Of a stretch of DNA of 64,000 bases, positions 60,740-64,000 are shown piece after piece. Numbering within the stretch: the stretch's first letter is position 1; each line of letters starts with the position of its first letter. The stretch lies in contig NZ_CP108055.1 of the NCBI RefSeq assembly GCF_036174265.1, positions 248,001 to 312,000 of the forward strand, in the 5' to 3' direction. The notes below the pieces were generated by a model that searched no databases, had not been told where the DNA came from, and saw nothing but the letters and a program-made list of their open reading frames with translations. The position numbers and the translations under genes were made by a program. The DNA is from Streptomyces sp. NBC_00285. Lineage in GTDB: Bacteria; Actinomycetota; Actinomycetes; Streptomycetales; Streptomycetaceae.

Positions 60740-62725
60740 TCACGGCAGCCGGAGCACCGCAACGCCGCCCGGAGGCAGCGTCACGCCGCCGTCCGCTGAC
60801 TGACGGTCCGACAGGAGCTCCCAGCCGACGACCGGGACGTGCCAGGGCTCACGGCCGTGGTTGAGCAGGAAGAGCCAGGAGCGGCCGTCGTCGGCGCTGC
60901 GGCGGACCGCCTCCACGCCGGGCGGCAGGCCGGGCAGGAAGGGTCGGACCTCGGCTTCGGACAGCAGGCGGCGCAGCAGTGCGGAGTATCCGGCGTCGTC
61001 CAGCCGGGTGGAGAGGTACCAACCGGCGCCCTCGCCGTAGGCGGCGCGGGTCAGTGCGGGGCGTCCGTCGGCGTAGGCGGCGACGGTGTCCGCGCCCTCG
61101 GTGCGGAGGTACTCGCTCCAGGCACCTGCCGCCATGCCGTCGGACAGCCCCAGCACGGCCCCCGCCGCGAGCGGGCGGTGCTCCTCGACCCGGATGCCCA
61201 GCGCCTCGCGCAGCGGCTCGGCCGGGTAACCGCCGGTCCTGGCCCGGTAGTTCTCGTCGACGACGCCGCTGAAGTACTGCACCAGCAGGGTGCCGCCCTG
61301 CTCGACGTAGCCGCGCAGGTTCTCGGCCGCGGCGTCGGAGAGCAGGTGCAGCGCGGGCGCCAGGACCAGCCGGTACGCCGACAGCTCGGTCTCCGGGTGG
61401 GCGAAGTCCGCGGTGACGCCCGCGTCCCACAAGGCACGGTGGGCGCGGCGCAGAGTGCCGGGGTAGTCGAGATCCTTCGACGGCAGCCCCTGGCTCTCGA
61501 GCCCCCACCAGGAGTCGGTGTCGTGCAGCACGGCGGCCTCGGCGACGACCCGTGAACCTGCCACCTCGGCCAGCCGCGCCACCGCCTCCCCGGTTTCGCA
61601 GACCTCGCGGAAGATCCGCGAGTCCGCCCCGGCGTGCGGGACCATCGCCGAGTGCCAGATCTCGGCCCCCGAGCGGGACTGGCGCCACTGGAAGAACAGC
61701 GCGCCGTCGGCGCCGTGGGCCAGGTGCTGCACCGAGTGCCGCAGGATCTCGCCCGGCTCCTTGGGCAGGGTGGCGTTCTCCCCGTACACCGTGGAGGTTC
61801 CCTGCTCCATCAGCAGCCAGGGCTTTCCGCCGCCGAAGGAACGCGCCCGGTCGCCGCCGAAGGCGGTGTCGGCGGCGGCGTCCACGCCCGGCGCGATCGG
61901 GTAGTGGTCGATGCTGACGAAGTCCAGCTCACGGCCGAAGGCCCACAGGTCCAGGTTCTGGTAGCCGGGCAGCATGAGGTTGGTGGTGACCGGCAGGTCG
62001 CTGTGGACGCGAATGGCGTCACGTTGCTCGCGGTAGGCGGCGAGGGCCTCGTCGGACCAGTAGCGGCGGAAGTCGAGCACCTGGGCCGGATTGTGGTGCC
62101 ACTGGGTGGCCCGGGGCGGCAGGATCTCCTCCCAGCTGCCGTAGCGCTGGCTCCAGAAGGCGGTCCCCCAGGCCGCGTTGACCGCCTCCAGGCTGCCGTG
62201 GCGCTCGCGGAGCCAGCGCCGGAAGCCGGCGGCGGCGTGGTCGCAGTAGCAGACCGCGGCGTACTCGTTGTGGACGTGCCACAGGGCGAGCGCCGGGTGC
62301 TCGCCGTAGCGGGCGGCCAGGGCGGTGGCGATCCCGCGCGCGGCCCGCCGGTAGGCGGGAGCGGCCAGGCAGTAGGTGTCCCGGCTGCCGTGGACGAGCC
62401 CGGCTCCCTCGGCGGTGATCGGCATCGCGTCCGGGTGCGCCAGGGTGAACCAGGGCGGCGGGGAGGCGGTGGGGGTGGCCAGGTCCACGGCGACGCCGTA
62501 GCTGTGCAGCCGGTCGAGCTGCTGGTCCAGCCAGGCGAACTCGTACCGGCCCTCCTCGGGTTCCAGTAGCGCCCAGGAGAAGACGCCGAGGGTGGTGAGG
62601 TTGACCCGCGCCCGGCTCATCAGGGCGTCGTCCTCCTTCCAGGTCTCCTGGTCCCACTGCTCCGGGTTGTAGTCGCCGCCGAAGGCGAGGCCGCCCAGCC
62701 GGGCGGTGAGTCTGCTGGTGCTCAC
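60740..62725 (-). CDS. GH42 beta-galactosidase
   Basis: 661 residues from GTG 62725 (AAAGAG upstream). The N-terminus GLAFGGDYNPEQWDQETWKE, the acid/base Glu in ALALWHVHNEYAAVCYCDHA with the zinc-type Cys cluster, and the nucleophile Glu in KPWLLMEQGTSTVYGENATL are all in place; a C-terminal trimerisation and beta domain follows. No signal peptide. It hydrolyses beta-galactosides from galactan or arabinogalactan. In the present sequence its frame is continuous with the end of the upstream lacI because of a 10-bp repeat expansion; originally the lacI stop would overlap this GTG. Confidence 0.93.
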   Translation of the reverse strand: MSTSRLTARLGGLAFGGDYNPEQWDQETWKEDDALMSRARVNLTTLGVFSWALLEPEEGRYEFAWLDQQLDRLHSYGVAVDLATPTASPPPWFTLAHPDAMPITAEGAGLVHGSRDTYCLAAPAYRRAARGIATALAARYGEHPALALWHVHNEYAAVCYCDHAAAGFRRWLRERHGSLEAVNAAWGTAFWSQRYGSWEEILPPRATQWHHNPAQVLDFRRYWSDEALAAYREQRDAIRVHSDLPVTTNLMLPGYQNLDLWAFGRELDFVSIDHYPIAPGVDAAADTAFGGDRARSFGGGKPWLLMEQGTSTVYGENATLPKEPGEILRHSVQHLAHGADGALFFQWRQSRSGAEIWHSAMVPHAGADSRIFREVCETGEAVARLAEVAGSRVVAEAAVLHDTDSWWGLESQGLPSKDLDYPGTLRRAHRALWDAGVTADFAHPETELSAYRLVLAPALHLLSDAAAENLRGYVEQGGTLLVQYFSGVVDENYRARTGGYPAEPLREALGIRVEEHRPLAAGAVLGLSDGMAAGAWSEYLRTEGADTVAAYADGRPALTRAAYGEGAGWYLSTRLDDAGYSALLRRLLSEAEVRPFLPGLPPGVEAVRRSADDGRSWLFLLNHGREPWHVPVVGWELLSDRQSADGGVTLPPGGVAVLRLP

Positions 62726-63666
62726 TTCACACTCTTTCGGGTAGGGGCGAGGCCGGGGACGGGCTGCGTGCGCGGTGCCGGACCGGTGACCGCGGTGAGC
62801 CGCGGTGAGCCGCGGTGAGCACTGCTCGGCCAGGGCCTCGGGGCACAGCGCCACCACCGAGACGTCCTCGGGGACGACCCGCCCGGAGGCCCGCAGCAAC
62901 GAGAGCAGCGGCTGGATCGCGCCCTCGTTGTGGACGACGAATCCGGTGGTGTCGGGACGGTCGGCCAGGATCCGGCTGACCACCCCGGCCACGGACTCGA
63001 AGGTGCCCTCGCAGGGACGGTGCAGCACCCGCAGGCCGAGGGCTGCCGCCGCGTCCTGGAAGCCGGTCAGGGTCCGTTCCGCGTAGCCGGAGTGGCGCTG
63101 GTAGACCGTCGGCGCGTAGCCGATGAACGCGACGTAGTGATGCCCCAGCTCGGCCAGTGCTCGGCGCAGAGCGCCCCGGCGTGGGCGAAGTCGTGGTCCG
63201 CGCAGGCGAGTCCGACGGGGTCGCTGGGCAGGCCGATCAGGGCGGCGGGGATGCCGGTCTCGCGCAGGACGGCGATGCGGGGGTCGTCGAGCTGGACGTC
63301 CATGAGGATGACGCCGTCGACGAGACCGCTGGCGGCGACGCTGCGCACCCCTTCCGATCCCTCGTCATGGGTGAGCAACAGGACGTCGTAGCCGAAGCGG
63401 CGGGCCGCCGTGGTGACCGAGATGGCGATCTCCATCATCACCGGCACGTCGATGTCGGTGCGCAGCGGTACCACCAGCGCGAGGATGTGCGAGCGTCGTC
63501 CGGCCAGCGCCCTGGCACCGGCGTTGGGGTGGTGGTCGAGGCGGGCGATCGCCTCCTCGACCCGCTTCTTGGTGGGGGTGGAGATCGCCCGCTTGCCACT
63601 GAGGATGTAGCTCACGGTGCTCGGGGAGACGCCTGCCGCCTCGGCCACTTCTGCCAGTGTCACCAT
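62722..63666 (-). pseudogene. LacI-family regulator broken by two indels
   Basis: From ATG 63666: VTLAEVAEAAGVSPSTVSYI then LSGKRAISTPTKKRVEEAIA (helix-turn-helix) and HILALVVPLRTDIDVPVMME. Near 63156 one base is missing (CAC-CTG-GCC expected), so the frame leaves the match; the native continuation LAELGHHYVAFIGYA lies in the next frame, as does VLHRPCEGTFESVAGVVSRI. At 62791-62820 a 10-bp unit occurs three times. With two units the gene would read QCSPRLTAVTGP and stop at a TGA overlapping the GH42 start. It belonged to the operon between the ABC permease and GH42. Confidence 0.85.
62791..62820. repeat. Three perfect tandem copies of a 10-bp unit
   Basis: CGCGGTGAGC three times in a row. 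Two copies would encode the expected LacI C-terminal SPRLTAV; the third shifts the frame by one and fuses the lacI tail to GH42. Confidence 0.92.
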
Positions 63667-63671
63667 GCCGG

Positions 63672-64000
63672 TCAGCCCTTGATCGCGCCGGTGAGCATGC
63701 CGGTCTTGAAGTGCTTCTGCATGAAGGGGTAGACCATCAGGATCGGCACCAGGGTCAGCACCACCACCGCCATCTGCAGGGAGAGCGGCGCGGTCTGGGT
63801 GTGCAGGGAGCCGAAGCCGCCGTTGGTGGCGCCCGGCATGGTCATCCCGTTGCTGACGTACTGGAGCAGCACGTACTGCAGTGGCCACTTGGTGCTGTCG
63901 GTCGGCATGTAGAGCATCACGTTGAAGAAGGAGTTCCAGTAGCCCACCGCGTAGAAGAGCGCCACCACCGCGGTGACCGCGCGGGAGGTCGGCAGCACGA
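63672..64000 (-). CDS. Carbohydrate ABC transporter permease, 5' end outside the window
   Basis: The last 108 or so residues of a MalG/LplC-type permease. It contains TAVVALFYAVGYWNSFFNVM and YMPTDSTKWPLQYVLLQYVS, then the membrane segment LQMAVVVLTLVPILMVYPFM and the typical end QKHFKTGMLTGAIKG. This subgroup imports oligosaccharides or polysaccharide fragments in the CUT1 family. Its stop lies five bases before the lacI start, so permease, lacI and GH42 genes form one transcription unit. Confidence 0.9.
   Translation of the reverse strand, partial: VLPTSRAVTAVVALFYAVGYWNSFFNVMLYMPTDSTKWPLQYVLLQYVSNGMTMPGATNGGFGSLHTQTAPLSLQMAVVVLTLVPILMVYPFMQKHFKTGMLTGAIKG

Noticed and set aside
57709..60864. 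Long plus-strand open frame (1051 codons) across the GH5 and GH36 genes
   Set aside because: It is antisense to two well-supported glycoside hydrolase genes, has no family motifs, and arises from high-GC codon bias.
62791..62820. Short tandem repeats as a CRISPR array
   Set aside because: Three adjacent 10-bp copies without spacers; it is a coding repeat. No CRISPR array was seen anywhere in the window.

Overview
The window looks like a stretch of a Streptomyces (or very close actinomycete) genome. It has very high GC with GC-rich third codon positions, many GTG starts with GGAGG-type ribosome binding sites, a Tat-type signal, Streptomyces-typical families and many actinobacterial IS types. 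The density of IS debris and truncated genes suggests a chromosome arm or large linear plasmid rather than the conserved core; that placement is inference.

Region 1-23 kb is accessory and heavily rearranged. Small self-contained genes (lactonase-like beta-propeller, P-loop ATPase and acetyltransferases, alpha/beta hydrolase, HAD hydrolase, methyltransferase, ricin-type lectin) sit between remnants of IS5, IS21 (istB), IS701 and ISL3 elements. At 13.6-15.3 kb, four truncated chromosomal-type genes (uppS-, arsM-, tag- and dciA-like) are joined in alternating orientation. At 18.9-21.9 kb one IS110-family transposase gene is split by a complete second IS110-family element. The left end of the inner element contains what reads as a complete bridge RNA: its target guides match the observed insertion site, its donor guides match the element's own ends, and the two ends would rebuild a near-consensus promoter when joined.

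Region 23-29 kb is an intact operon-like block: two-component histidine kinase and LuxR-type regulator, then an ABC ATPase and a large FtsX-type permease. Region 29-36 kb holds a decayed TnpB, a lower-GC orphan gene, an uncharacterised gene followed by broken tRNA-like sequences, RHS and recombinase debris, an M48-like membrane protein without its zinc motif, and a PadR regulator.

Region 36-49 kb has an orphan CDI-type immunity protein, divergent marR/VOC and tetR/SDR pairs with clear palindromic operators, a KAS III-like plus ThDP-enzyme pair (a possible small biosynthetic locus), a MurJ-like flippase, and more IS and secreted-protein fragments.

Region 50-64 kb is a carbohydrate-utilisation locus: two translationally coupled LacI-type proteins (the first without a recognisable DNA-binding helix-turn-helix), two further lacI genes that are frameshifted, GH51, GH5 (secreted, frameshifted at a G9 run), GH36 and GH42 enzymes, and the end of a sugar ABC permease. 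Beta-galactosidase, alpha-galactosidase and arabinofuranosidase functions point to a plant galactan, arabinogalactan or galactomannan substrate. A TnpB-related gene sits inside this locus next to one lacI. Several genes carry single 1-nt or 10-bp indels, so either recent decay or assembly error must be considered for them.
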